Of a DNA stretch of 64,000 nucleotides, positions 17,671-29,349 are shown piece after piece. This stretch comes from IDS-8 sp040902105. GTDB taxonomy: Bacteria; Pseudomonadota; Gammaproteobacteria; Steroidobacterales; Woeseiaceae. The stretch is taken from the NCBI GenBank assembly GCA_040902105.1, contig JBBDXW010000052.1, forward strand, positions 248,001-312,000. The letters run 5' to 3'. The notes under the pieces were generated by a model, which saw nothing but the letters and a program-made list of their open reading frames with translations, had not been told where the DNA came from and made no database searches. Both the position numbers and the translations under genes were made by a program. Position 1 is the stretch's first letter. Each line of letters begins with the position of its first letter.

Positions 17671-18780
17671 CTAGTCCCATGTCAGAGCACCCCCGGTCTG
17701 ATATTCGATGACGCGTGTTTCGAAGAAGTTTCTCTCTTTCTTCAGATCAAGCATCTCGCTCATCCAGGGAAACGGGTTGGTCGCGCCCGGGTAGAGCGCT
17801 TCGATGCCAATCTGCTGGCAGCGCCGGTTCGCGATGAAGCGCAGGTATTCCTTGAACATCGCTGCGTTCAGGCCAAGTACGCCGCGCGGCATCGTGTCTT
17901 CGGCATAGCGGTATTCCAGCTCCACTCCGCGTCGTATAAGAGACCGGACTTCCTCACGAAAGGCGGGTGTCCACAAACCGGGATTCTCGAGCTTTATCGT
18001 GTTGATCAAGTCGATGCCGAAACTGCAGTGCAGCGATTCGTCCCGAAGTATGTACTGATATTGTTCCGCGGCGCCGGTCATCTTGTTCTGCCGTCCCAGC
18101 GCAAGGATCTGTACGAAGCCTACGTAAAAGAATATTCCTTCCATGATGCAGGCGAACACGATCAGGCTTTGCAGAAGCTGGCGATCCGCCTCAGGCGTGC
18201 CAGTGCAGAATTCCGGACTCGTAAGCGTGTCGATGAAGGGGATCAGGAACTCGTCTTTTTCACGAATGGACGAGACTTCGTGATAAGCATTGAAAATTTC
18301 GCCCTCATCGAGCCCCAGCGATTCGACAATATACTGGTAGGCATGCGTGTGAATAGCCTCCTCGAACGCCTGACGCAACAGGTACTGGCGGCATTCCGGC
18401 GCGGTGATGTGGCGGTACGTGCCGAGGACGATGTTATTTGCCGCCAACGAGTCGGCCGTTACGAAAAAACCGAGATTGCGCTTGACGATGAGGCGCTCGT
18501 CGTCAGTCAGGCCGCGCGGATCTTTCCACAGCGCAATGTCCCGGCTCATGTTCACTTCCTGCGGCATCCAGTGATTCGCGCAGGCGTCAAGGTACTTCTC
18601 CCATGCCCATTTGTACTTGAACGGTACGAGTTGGTTTACGTCAACCCGCGCATTGATTACGCGTTTGTCTTCCGCGCGCACTCTTTGTGTGCGCAAGTCG
18701 TCGTATTGCTCCACGGGGTTTGCTGCAGAAAAGGCCGCGAATGTGCTTCTTGTCTCGTCGTCACGTTCAAAACCCAACAT
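17671..18780 (-). CDS. nrdB: Class Ia ribonucleotide reductase, beta subunit
   Basis: A 369-residue diiron-tyrosyl radical subunit. Iron ligands are visible in EEAIHTHAYQYIVESLGL (E-x2-H, with a Tyr at the radical position) and RDESLHCSFGIDL (E-x2-H). The C-terminal tail YQTGGALTWD would dock into NrdA. The in-frame ATG at 18780 follows CGGAGAATCTGGATA and is a better start than those further upstream, which lie inside nrdA. The 22-bp gap to nrdA shows co-transcription. With NrdA it reduces ribonucleotides to deoxyribonucleotides and needs oxygen but not B12. Confidence 0.95.
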   Translation of the reverse strand: MLGFERDDETRSTFAAFSAANPVEQYDDLRTQRVRAEDKRVINARVDVNQLVPFKYKWAWEKYLDACANHWMPQEVNMSRDIALWKDPRGLTDDERLIVKRNLGFFVTADSLAANNIVLGTYRHITAPECRQYLLRQAFEEAIHTHAYQYIVESLGLDEGEIFNAYHEVSSIREKDEFLIPFIDTLTSPEFCTGTPEADRQLLQSLIVFACIMEGIFFYVGFVQILALGRQNKMTGAAEQYQYILRDESLHCSFGIDLINTIKLENPGLWTPAFREEVRSLIRRGVELEYRYAEDTMPRGVLGLNAAMFKEYLRFIANRRCQQIGIEALYPGATNPFPWMSEMLDLKKERNFFETRVIEYQTGGALTWD

Positions 18781-18802
18781 TATCCAGATTCTCCGTCGGT
18801 CG

Positions 18803-21628
<2,826 letters not shown>

Positions 21629-21756
21629 GGAACTCTCCTCGGCCTGGCTCGGGCACAGCGAGGACCGGAGAGTAAAGGCGAGCGAACGGAATTTACGTCC
21701 GCACGGCGCGTCCCTATCCACGAGGACCTCAGGCAATGCCTGAACGAGCACGTTTC

Positions 21757-21950
21757 TGGCAGATCTTCGGACTTCGGGCTCGACGAAACCCTGGCGCCTT
21801 CCCGGAGACTCGCTCCAGTGGCTGTCGCAGGCGGAATGACTGCCTTGACGTGCCGGATTTCTTACCCGTTACCGCGGCGGGACCGTTCCGGAATTGCACC
21901 GGATTCCCTTTTAAGCGCCGGCAACTACGCCGGCACACCAGCGAACCCAG
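21757..21950 (-). promoter_or_regulatory. Cobalamin (B12) riboswitch upstream of nrdA
   Basis: Read on the minus strand, the conserved cobalamin aptamer blocks occur in order: AAAAGGGAATCCGGTGCA (near 21912-21895), CGGTCCCGCCGCGGT (21885-21871), GCCACTGG (21822-21815), GGGAAGGCGCCAGGG (21803-21789) and CCGAAGTCCGAAGATCTGCC (21777-21758). A GGTG...GCCGGC arm precedes the first block. Binding of adenosylcobalamin or a related form normally represses the downstream gene. A 7-bp inverted repeat (21729-21743, TCAGGCA/TGCCTGA) follows and could be part of the expression platform. No clear U-tract is visible, so control may be translational. End coordinates are approximate. Confidence 0.92.
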
Positions 21951-22105
21951 CATATTGCGGTTCTATCGCAGCGTCAACCCCAGATGTTGTGGTATGACGG
22001 CGATTCGACGCCGACCGCGCCCGGGCCTTCGCAGTTGGTCAATCTGCAAGGAAATGCGCTACCCTTCCGCGGCTCTCTGTCCACCGGATCGCCAACCGAT
22101 AAATT

Positions 22106-23620
22106 ATGAGTAGCGACGACTACCTCGAGCGAATCGAGACCGCACGCGTCTACGAAGTTGCAATTGAAACTCCGCTCGAGTTCGCCAGGAACCTCTCGGC
22201 AAAACTCAGGAATCGCGTCCTGTTGAAACGCGAGGACCTGCAATCCGTTTTCTCCTTCAAACTGCGAGGCGCGTACAACAAGCTGGCGAAGCTGCCGCGG
22301 GACGTGCTCGACAAGGGCGTCATCTGCAGCTCGGCCGGCAACCACGCGCAAGGAGTCGCGCTGGCCGCGGCGCGCATGGGTGCACGCGCAGTCATCGTCA
22401 TGCCGGTAACGACGCCCTCGATCAAGGTCGACGCCGTACGCACACTCGGCGGTGAGGTCGTGCTGCATGGCGATACCTACGACGATGCCCAGCAACACGC
22501 AAGAGAGCTGGAGAAAGAACAGGGACTCACGTTCATCCACCCATTCGACGATCCCGATGTGATCGCCGGCCAGGGCACGATCGGACGCGAGATCCTGAAG
22601 CAGGCCGAAAGCAGGATCGACGCGGTGTTCGTGCCGATCGGCGGGGGCGGTCTCATTGCGGGCATCGCCGCCTATATAAAAGGCAGGAATCCGGACATCA
22701 GGATTATCGGCGTCGAGGCGAACGACTCGGCGGGAATGCAACGGTCGCTTGCGGCCGGTCATCCCGTGACGCTCGATCATGTCGGCATCTTTGCCGACGG
22801 CGTTGCAGTGCGGAGGGTCGGCGATGAAACGTTTCGGCTCTGCCGCCGCTATGTCGATGAGATCGTCACCGTCGATACCGACCAGACCTGCGCCGCGATC
22901 CGCGACATCTTCGAGGAGACGCGATCGATCGCCGAACCCGCCGGCGCACTCGCGCTTGCGGGCATCAAGAAGTACATCGCGCGCGCGAAAATTCGCGACG
23001 CGACGTTGGTTGCCGTGATCGGCGGCGCCAACGTCAATTTCGACCGCCTGCGCCACATCGCCGAACGCGCCGCCGTCGGCGAGCAGCGCGAAATGCTGCT
23101 CGCGGTGGAGATCCCGGAGCATCCCGGCAGTTTTCGCAGTTTTTGCGAAGCCATCGGCCGGCGCAGCGTGACCGAGTTCAACTACCGTTACAGCGATTCG
23201 AGCAAGGCGCACATATTTGTCGGCATCGAATTACGGCACGGCGAAGCCGAACGCGCGCGCCTGATCAGAAAACTTGAGGAGCGGGGGTTTCCGGTGCAGG
23301 ACCTGAGTGACAACGAAGTCGCGAAGCTGCACGTCCGGCACATGGTCGGCGGAGGGAAGAAGCCTGTGGATGAAAAGCTGTTTCGCTTCGAGTTTCCCGA
23401 GCGTCCCGGGGCGTTGCTCGATTTTCTGAATGCGATCGGCAGCAACTGGAACATCAGCCTGTTTCATTACCGCAATCACGGCTCGGACCACGGGCGCATC
23501 CTGGCGGGGATCCAGGTACCGCCTGCCGAAGAGCGGGAACTCGAGGCGCATCTTGCGGAACTCGGGTATGCGCACTGGGATGAGAGCGGGAATCCGGCTT
23601 ATACGATGTTTCTCGCGTAG
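22106..23620 (+). CDS. ilvA: Threonine ammonia-lyase, biosynthetic
   Basis: A 504-residue PLP enzyme converting threonine to 2-oxobutanoate, the first step to isoleucine. The PLP lysine is Lys52 in SVFSFKLRGA. The phosphate-binding loop is IGGGGLIAG, and SSAGNHAQGVA binds substrate. Two ACT-like domains follow (near residues 330-405, LLAVEIPEHPGSFRSFCEAI, and 425-500, FRFEFPERPGALLDFL), the form expected for isoleucine-inhibited biosynthetic enzymes. The length matches E. coli IlvA. It diverges from the riboswitch-nrdA unit, 150 bp away, and ends convergent with the aldolase gene. Confidence 0.95.
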   Translation: MSSDDYLERIETARVYEVAIETPLEFARNLSAKLRNRVLLKREDLQSVFSFKLRGAYNKLAKLPRDVLDKGVICSSAGNHAQGVALAAARMGARAVIVMPVTTPSIKVDAVRTLGGEVVLHGDTYDDAQQHARELEKEQGLTFIHPFDDPDVIAGQGTIGREILKQAESRIDAVFVPIGGGGLIAGIAAYIKGRNPDIRIIGVEANDSAGMQRSLAAGHPVTLDHVGIFADGVAVRRVGDETFRLCRRYVDEIVTVDTDQTCAAIRDIFEETRSIAEPAGALALAGIKKYIARAKIRDATLVAVIGGANVNFDRLRHIAERAAVGEQREMLLAVEIPEHPGSFRSFCEAIGRRSVTEFNYRYSDSSKAHIFVGIELRHGEAERARLIRKLEERGFPVQDLSDNEVAKLHVRHMVGGGKKPVDEKLFRFEFPERPGALLDFLNAIGSNWNISLFHYRNHGSDHGRILAGIQVPPAEERELEAHLAELGYAHWDESGNPAYTMFLA

Positions 23621-23640
23621 CGGATCGAGCGAAACTTTCT

Positions 23641-24411
23641 TCACTCGCGGAACGACGAATCCCTGCGATCGAGTTTCCGCAGAAGCCCTGGCCAGGCGAG
23701 CTGACCGCCGAGGCCCTTCGTCACCGCTTTTGCCTGGGCGGCGATGCCTTCCAGGATTTTCGGATGGATGCCGACCAGTTCGGTACCCGCCGACTGTGCG
23801 AGCAGCTGCGTCTGGCAGGCGGTTTCCAGCATGTACATGGCAAGAAACGCATCGGGAACGGTCGGCCCGACCGTCAACAGGCCGTGATTGCGCAAGATCA
23901 GGTTGGTATGGCTGCCGAGATCGGCCACCAGCCGCGGCTTTTCCTCGGGATTCAGCGCGACGCCTTCGTAGTTGTGATATCCGACCGACATCAGCGGAAA
24001 CAGCGAGGCCTGCGAAAGAGGCAGCAGGCCGCCGGCCTGTGCCGACACCGCGACCCCCGCCCTCGTGTGAGTGTGAAGCACGCAGCCGACGTCGGGCCGT
24101 CCCTCGTGGACCGCGCTGTGAATCGTGAAACCGGCGGGATTTACCGGATACGACGTGTCCAAGACGATGCTGCCCGACAGGTCGACCTTGACCAGGCTGC
24201 TGGCGGTCATCTCCTCGAACAACAGCCCGTACGCGTTAATCAGGAAGTGCTCTTCGGGGCCCGGCACTCTTGCGGAAACGTGCGTGAACACCAGGTCGTC
24301 CCAGCCGTACATTGCGATAAGGCGGTAACAGGCCGCGAGATCGGTGCGGACCTGCCATTCCTCGGGCGATACCGTGTCCCTGACGGACAGTTTCTTCGCG
24401 GCCGTATTCAT
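23641..24411 (-). CDS. Class II aldolase/adducin family protein
   Basis: A 256-residue protein of the fuculose-1-phosphate aldolase/adducin fold. Metal-binding histidines appear in CVLHTHTRAGVAVSA, with a further NHGLLTVG. GWDDLVFTHVSARVPG near the N-terminus and FLINAYGLLFEEMTASSLVK are typical of the branch often annotated only as class II aldolase/adducin family protein. The substrate is unknown, and family members can be aldolases, decarboxylases or epimerases. ATG 24411 follows GAGGAGAG, a strong ribosome-binding site. It is convergent with ilvA, 20 bp away. Confidence 0.88.
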   Translation of the reverse strand: MNTAAKKLSVRDTVSPEEWQVRTDLAACYRLIAMYGWDDLVFTHVSARVPGPEEHFLINAYGLLFEEMTASSLVKVDLSGSIVLDTSYPVNPAGFTIHSAVHEGRPDVGCVLHTHTRAGVAVSAQAGGLLPLSQASLFPLMSVGYHNYEGVALNPEEKPRLVADLGSHTNLILRNHGLLTVGPTVPDAFLAMYMLETACQTQLLAQSAGTELVGIHPKILEGIAAQAKAVTKGLGGQLAWPGLLRKLDRRDSSFRE

Positions 24412-24559
24412 TCGGCACTCTCCTCGGGCGTGGCGCCAGCCCTGCGTGCGTGAGGCTTGGGATTATACGACAGGCGAATGCCCCCGGCCGACCCTGGTCC
24501 GGGCCTGGCCCACCCACTGCAGGAAAACCGCTGGGCAAGCCGCCGGTTGCGAATGAAAC

Positions 24560-24836
24560 CTATGGTACGGATTTCACTCACTTATTCCAAAACGTTTGCA
24601 ACCGTTCCGGAGCGCGGTGCATCAAACCATCAACTGAAACGAGAAAGGTCGGCAGCGGCGAATTGCCGATACGGGGATCGAATTCTCGACATTGATTTCT
24701 CCGGAACCCGGGATCTTTGGAGTCATGCACCGGCGACAGAGTCTCGAGGGTCCGGCGAAGTAACGTAACAAACTAAATCCCTTATGCAGTTTGTTTCGTA
24801 AAGCTTAGACGGTGGCTCTGCCACCGTCTTTTTTTT
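24560..24836 (+). ncRNA. Candidate small RNA ending in an intrinsic terminator
   Basis: About 440 bases (24412-24855) hold no credible gene. They contain an inverted pair ACAAACT/AGTTTGT (24768-24774, 24788-24794) directly before a strong terminator at 24807-24836. Nothing coding on the plus strand leads into that terminator, so a short transcript ending there is possible. I do not recognise 6S, tmRNA, SRP or RNase P RNA in it. The start at 24560 is arbitrary. The alternative is that the terminator serves only the minus-strand genes starting at 26152. Confidence 0.25.
24807..24836. terminator. Bidirectional intrinsic terminator
   Basis: AGACGGTGGC, a short loop, then GCCACCGTCT followed by eight T residues. 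On the minus strand it lies 20 bp after the stop of the gene ending at 24856, so it ends the two-gene unit 26152-24856. It could also terminate a plus-strand transcript. Confidence 0.9.
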
Positions 24837-24855
24837 GTGCTGTTCTTTTTGCCCT

Positions 24856-25512
24856 TCAGCTGCGTTCGTAGGCTTGCGAGCGTATGTGGCTGATCTTGGC
24901 CGCCTGAGACAAACGGTAGAAGTGGCGGAGTTCGTGCATGCCCTTCTTGCTGTCGCGATTCAGGCGATTGTGGAGGCCGTGACAAAAACGTGCCGCGAAG
25001 TCGTTCGCCGCCCGGTATCTCTCGAGCTGGTTCTGATTCAGATCCGGATTGAAACTGACGCGGTCGAACAGCCAGCCGTGCAGGCGGCGCGCGAATTCGT
25101 AGTCTTCCTGATCGAGCGCCATCATCCAGGTGCCGACAAATTTGTCGACTTCAGCCTGCATTTCGAGCTCCAGCAACGTCACCGCCTTGTCCTGCTTCGC
25201 GGACCACACGATGTAGTTGAAATGACTCAGGCCTTCGATCACCTTGCAAAGATCGTCGAGCTGTTCGGCACGCAGCCCTTCCATCGGATTGTCGCGCGTA
25301 AGGCGCGCGAGCATCTCATGGTCGAGATAGAGACTCAGCGACAGTCCATCCTTATCCTGGCTCAGCAGGACCGATTCGTCCGTGTTCGGCACGAGGGCGC
25401 CATATCCCAGCAGTTTGGCAAGCGCAGGGTCCGTGATCAGGAAGTCCGTCACCTCGAACCCGGCATCGACCCGATAGATATCGGCCAGATATTTTTGCAG
25501 GCCGGATAACAT
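24856..25512 (-). CDS. Conserved-looking protein of unknown function, second of a pair
   Basis: A 218-residue cytosolic-looking protein without membrane helices. N-terminal sequence LQKYLADIYRVDAGFEVTDF and LLSQDKDGLSLSLYLDHEML suggest a compact alpha/beta domain; the C-terminal half is helical and rich in aromatic and charged residues (QNQLERYRAANDFAARFCHG). I cannot assign a family. It starts 7 bp after the upstream gene and ends at a strong terminator, so the two work as a unit. It could be a partner or chaperone of the first product; this is only inference. Confidence 0.75.
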   Translation of the reverse strand: MLSGLQKYLADIYRVDAGFEVTDFLITDPALAKLLGYGALVPNTDESVLLSQDKDGLSLSLYLDHEMLARLTRDNPMEGLRAEQLDDLCKVIEGLSHFNYIVWSAKQDKAVTLLELEMQAEVDKFVGTWMMALDQEDYEFARRLHGWLFDRVSFNPDLNQNQLERYRAANDFAARFCHGLHNRLNRDSKKGMHELRHFYRLSQAAKISHIRSQAYERS

Positions 25513-25519
25513 CAGGGTC

Positions 25520-26152
25520 TCAGTGGCTCTTCCGCCCGGTTACGTTCGGCATCGGTACGACGCCGTTTTGCCGCAGCAGCGATTCCGCGCGCTTGCTCCC
25601 CGTACGCAACCACACTTCGTAGGTTCGAAGCAGGTCGATACCGGACGACTGCCGCGCCCCGTCTCTCACTTCGTTGAGAATATCGACGACGATCTGGAAC
25701 TTGCGTGCAAGCTCCCGGTATACGCCTGCAAACACCTTGCCGCGCAAGGTGCCCCGCATTTCGTCAGACAACGAGCCGTAGGCATTGCAGCCCATGCAAA
25801 TGTAATAGTCGAGATCCACCAGTTTGTGCGCGAGGCTGTCGGCAAAGAAGCCGGCGATGAACAACGAAACGTCGCCGATCCGCTGCAACGCGAAGTTGCG
25901 CTGCTCCGCGGTAGGAGCGTCGGCTGCGTCGACCATCATCAGTGCGAGCGGCTTGAGGCCATACGCTGCCCCGTGCTCTTCGTAGAGTTCCTCGGATCTC
26001 GCAAACAGCGTCAACAGGTTTACGACGTAATGAGTCGCATGCGGGTCCACGTCGACGCCCTGCTTGTCGATTGCCGCATCCATCGATTCGCGAAAGTAAT
26101 CGCGAAGGTTCTGTACCGGTACAACATACTCAGCAGATTCACGATGTGTCAT
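25520..26152 (-). CDS. Conserved-looking protein of unknown function, first of a pair
   Basis: A 210-residue, mostly helical soluble protein. It has a D-x-D near the N-terminus (KQGVDVDPHATHYVVNLLTL), a central IGDVSLFIAGFFADSLAHKL segment and YYICMGCNAYGSLSD with a C-x2-C pair that might bind metal. I do not recognise the family. It heads the two-gene unit with the protein ending at 24856 and diverges from the DUF1761-type gene. The region upstream (26153-26386) must hold both promoters. Confidence 0.75.
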   Translation of the reverse strand: MTHRESAEYVVPVQNLRDYFRESMDAAIDKQGVDVDPHATHYVVNLLTLFARSEELYEEHGAAYGLKPLALMMVDAADAPTAEQRNFALQRIGDVSLFIAGFFADSLAHKLVDLDYYICMGCNAYGSLSDEMRGTLRGKVFAGVYRELARKFQIVVDILNEVRDGARQSSGIDLLRTYEVWLRTGSKRAESLLRQNGVVPMPNVTGRKSH

Positions 26153-26386
26153 TGTCTCGCTTCCTCACTGTCGTACGGGGTAAGGTATATAGGAATTAGA
26201 GCCGGCGCTTTGTGACAAGGTTCACGAATGGTTTGATTTCATGGCTTCCTGTTGCACATTTGTGACATTCGGCATTATTACCACAAAGAACTGGAAAACC
26301 CACCGTTCGCACAGGATTCAACGCAAGCTCTGCTAGACTCCCGTTCCAAGAACAATAAAAATGAACAACAACCCAAGGAGAAGGCC

Positions 26387-26803
26387 ATGGATCTCGGCAC
26401 TGCGATCGCTGGCTTGAACTGGCTGGCAGTTGTATTGGCGGCCGCGACCGCGTTTGCCATCGGCGCGCTGTGGTATTCCAAAAAGGTTTTCGGCAATGCC
26501 TGGATGCTGGAGGTTGGACTGACCGACGAAACAATTGCCCGCGGCAACACGACGCTCACCTTCGGCGGAACATTCGCGTTGCAGCTTGTTGCCGCCACGG
26601 CGCTTGCTTTTTTTCTCGGCTCCGGCAGCGACTGGCTGATCGGATTGCAGGCGGGAGTGCTGGTTGCCGTTTGCTGGATTGCAACGGCGTACGGCATTAC
26701 GTATTTTTTCGAACAGCGTTCACTGCGCCTGTACCTGATCAATGCCGGTTACTACCTGGTGCTGTTTGCCACGATGGGCACGATCATCGGCGCGTTGAAC
26801 TAG
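26387..26803 (+). CDS. DUF1761-type small membrane protein
   Basis: A 138-residue protein with four membrane helices (about residues 7-26, 51-70, 76-95 and 115-135). GALWYSKKVFGNAWMLEVGL after the first helix is characteristic of DUF1761 proteins, whose function is unknown. ATG 26387 has a strong AAGGAGAAGG site; the longer frame to 26252 has none. It ends convergent with the helicase gene. Confidence 0.85.
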   Translation: MDLGTAIAGLNWLAVVLAAATAFAIGALWYSKKVFGNAWMLEVGLTDETIARGNTTLTFGGTFALQLVAATALAFFLGSGSDWLIGLQAGVLVAVCWIATAYGITYFFEQRSLRLYLINAGYYLVLFATMGTIIGALN

Positions 26804-26819
26804 TGACCTGACACCAGAG

Positions 26820-28919
26820 CTACCACATCTTCCGAAGTCGCCCGGCGACGTCGACAGTCTGGGTGCTCTGCGGTGACACGTGACGGGAGGTAGCCTCCCG
26901 CCTGCCGTGGAATTTCGCTTCCATGGTCTCGAGAAGGCGGTCCGTCATGAAGCGGCTGCGCGCGCCATACACATGCTTGTCTCCATCACGGCGTTGCTGG
27001 GTGACGTAATAACGAAGCGGCGCCACCAGTTGCAGGGACTGTTTCGCGCGCGTCATTGCAACATAAAGCAGGCGTCTCTCCTCTTCGACCATGTCCGGCT
27101 TCCCGGTCGCAAATTCCGACGGAAAATTGCCGTCGGAAACATTGAGCACGAACACGGAATCCCATTCCTGTCCCTTGGCGGAATGCACCGTCGAGAGCAT
27201 CAGGTAATCCTCATCGAGCAAGGGATCGCCCGCGTGATCTCCGGCGGCGGCCGGCGGGTCCAGCGTCAGTTCGGTCAGGAATCGTTCGCGCGTCGGATAG
27301 CGTCCCGATACCAGTTCCAGCTGCTCGAGATCGGCTTCGCGCGTTTCCAGCCCGTCGTAGAGGCGTTCCAGGTGCGGCTGATACCAGCGCCGTGCCTGCC
27401 CGAGCTGCGCCTGCCAGGCGTTGTCGTCGGGATCGACTGACGACAGGGATTGCATCAGGTCACAGAATGCCGGCCAGTCCGCTCGCGCCGCGGACGGCGC
27501 AGGGTAAGCGCGGAGCGCTGCAAACCGGTGATCCGCCAGGGCATGCTGCTCGAAACAGCGCGCGGCGAGCGACGGCCCCATGCCGGGCAGCAGCTTTAAA
27601 ACCCGGAAGGCCGCGACCCGGTTGCGCGGGTTCTCCGCCCATTTCAGTACCGACAGGACGTCCTTGATGTGCGCTGCCTCGAGGAACTTCAGGCCGCCGT
27701 ACTTCACGTAGGGAATGTTGCGGCTCACGAGTTCGAGTTCGAGCCGGTCGCTATGGTGGGCGCTGCGAAACAGAACCGCCTGGTGGCGCAGCGGGATGCC
27801 GCTTTCGCGATTCGCGAGTATCGCTTCGACCACAAACTCGGCTTCGGCGTCGACGTCCTCCACGGTCACGTACTGCGGCGGGCCGCCGCTCTTGCGTTGC
27901 GAAACGAGATTTTTCCGGTATTGCCGCGCGCTCTCGGCGATGAGGCAGTTGGCGCTGTCGAGAATCGGCTGGGTGGAACGGTAGTTCTGTTCCAGGCTCA
28001 CGATCCCGGCCGGTGGTGTAAAGCGCTCGGCGAAGCCGAGAATGTTCTCCACCTCGGCAGCCCGAAACGAGTAGATCGACTGCGCGTCGTCGCCGACCAC
28101 CGTGAGCCCTGCGCCGGTAGGTTTCAGGGCATGCAGAATATCCGCCTGCAACAGGTTGGTGTCCTGGTACTCGTCGACCAGCAGATGATCGAACCAGGAG
28201 CCTATTTCGGCCGCCAGTTCGGCGCCCGACACCAGGTGGCTCCAGTACAGCAGCAGATCGTCATAATCGAGCGCCTGGTTCAGTTGCTTATGCTCGACGT
28301 AGCGCCGAAAGAGCGCGCGCAGTTCCTGTTCCCATTCGGCACACCACGGGAAGGTCTCTTGCAGCGAATCGGGCAGCGGCCTGCCCGAGTTGACGCAACG
28401 CGAATAGATCGCAAGGCAGGTGTCTTTCTTCGGAAATCTCCGCGACCTGGCCGACAGCCCGAGTTCGTGCCGCGCCACGTCCATAAGATCCGCTGCATCG
28501 CCGCGATCCAGCACCGAAAAGCCCGGATCCAGGCCCAGATTGCGCGCATATCGCCTCAGGAGCCGGTTCGCCACCGAGTGAAACGTGCCGGACCACGGCA
28601 GGATGCGCTCGCCATGCGGCGGCGGCTTCGCGTTGCGCAGGGCCTTTCGAACGATGGCTTCGACCCGCCGGGTCATCTCCACGGCGGCGCGGCGGGTGAA
28701 GGTCAGCAGCAGGATCCGCTCGGGGCTGACGCCCTGGACGATCAGGTGTGCGACGCGGTGTGCCAGCGTCATGGTCTTGCCGGTCCCGGCGCCGGCGATT
28801 ACGAGCAGCGGGCCCGAGCGGAACGAACCGTCCGACAACCGGCCATAGGCCGCAGCCTGCCGTTGTGCGGCATTGAGCGGGCCCAGGTAGTCGATCTCGA
28901 GTTCAGCGACTTCGCCCAC
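26820..28919 (-). CDS. UvrD/Rep-family superfamily I DNA helicase
   Basis: About 699 residues with all SF1A motifs: GAGTGKTMTLAHR (I), LTFTRRAAVEM (Ia), LLVDEYQDTN (II), VVGDDAQSIYSFR (III), LEQNYRST (IV), LSTVHSAKGQEWDSVFV (V) and RLLYVAMTRAKQSL (VI). It unwinds DNA 3' to 5' in repair or replication restart. It is shorter than typical UvrD and lacks the UvrD C-terminal extension, so it is probably an accessory paralogue. GTG 28919 sits behind GGGAGGGGGC; a TTG at 28934 is also in frame. It diverges from a region with a large palindrome. Confidence 0.9.
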   Translation of the reverse strand: MGEVAELEIDYLGPLNAAQRQAAAYGRLSDGSFRSGPLLVIAGAGTGKTMTLAHRVAHLIVQGVSPERILLLTFTRRAAVEMTRRVEAIVRKALRNAKPPPHGERILPWSGTFHSVANRLLRRYARNLGLDPGFSVLDRGDAADLMDVARHELGLSARSRRFPKKDTCLAIYSRCVNSGRPLPDSLQETFPWCAEWEQELRALFRRYVEHKQLNQALDYDDLLLYWSHLVSGAELAAEIGSWFDHLLVDEYQDTNLLQADILHALKPTGAGLTVVGDDAQSIYSFRAAEVENILGFAERFTPPAGIVSLEQNYRSTQPILDSANCLIAESARQYRKNLVSQRKSGGPPQYVTVEDVDAEAEFVVEAILANRESGIPLRHQAVLFRSAHHSDRLELELVSRNIPYVKYGGLKFLEAAHIKDVLSVLKWAENPRNRVAAFRVLKLLPGMGPSLAARCFEQHALADHRFAALRAYPAPSAARADWPAFCDLMQSLSSVDPDDNAWQAQLGQARRWYQPHLERLYDGLETREADLEQLELVSGRYPTRERFLTELTLDPPAAAGDHAGDPLLDEDYLMLSTVHSAKGQEWDSVFVLNVSDGNFPSEFATGKPDMVEEERRLLYVAMTRAKQSLQLVAPLRYYVTQQRRDGDKHVYGARSRFMTDRLLETMEAKFHGRREATSRHVSPQSTQTVDVAGRLRKMW

Positions 28920-28987
28920 GCCCCCTCCCGCCAAATGTGTCTTTTTATCCAGTACTGGATGAATTTACAAGTATTGCTGATCGGGGC

Positions 28988-29170
28988 GCATTATTCATGA
29001 ACGATTGAGGTCGGTGGTTGGCGAAGTCTCGCCTGGGGGGAGGGCTTTTCAGGAACGCCGTGAACCCGTCCATGGGGGCTTCGCAAAAACATCCCTGTTT
29101 TTGACGATCCTGAAAAGCCCTCCCCCCAGGCGAGACTCCGCCGATACGTTGTGCCGTTCATGAATAATGC
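28988..29170 (-). repeat. Nested long palindrome, copy A (183 bp)
   Basis: Perfect 16-bp terminal inverted repeats GCATTATTCATGAACG (28988-29003 and 29155-29170). Inside is a 35-bp stem (29020-29054 with 29108-29142, one mismatch). The centre holds two small hairpins: CAAAAACAGGGATGTTTTTG on the minus strand, and GAAGCCC...GGGTTC around CATGGACG. It has reverse orientation to copies B and C. It lies between divergent genes. Confidence 0.9.
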
Positions 29171-29349
29171 CCGGTCGGCGTTCTGCCGGTCGCCGCGGGA
29201 AAAACTGCGTTCCGTCGTGCGTAGCACGGATTCCGTGCGGCAATTTGCGTACACTGCGCATCCGTTACTGCAGTCGCCTGTACACGGATCAATTATCAAG
29301 GGTCGTTCATTGACGTGGGCGACCGGGACGAACCCCGCCGCGCGCGTTC

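Noticed and set aside
24560..24836. 6S RNA, tmRNA, SRP RNA or RNase P RNA in the gene-free region
   Set aside because: None of the conserved sequence blocks of these RNAs could be recognised; kept only as an unassigned candidate.
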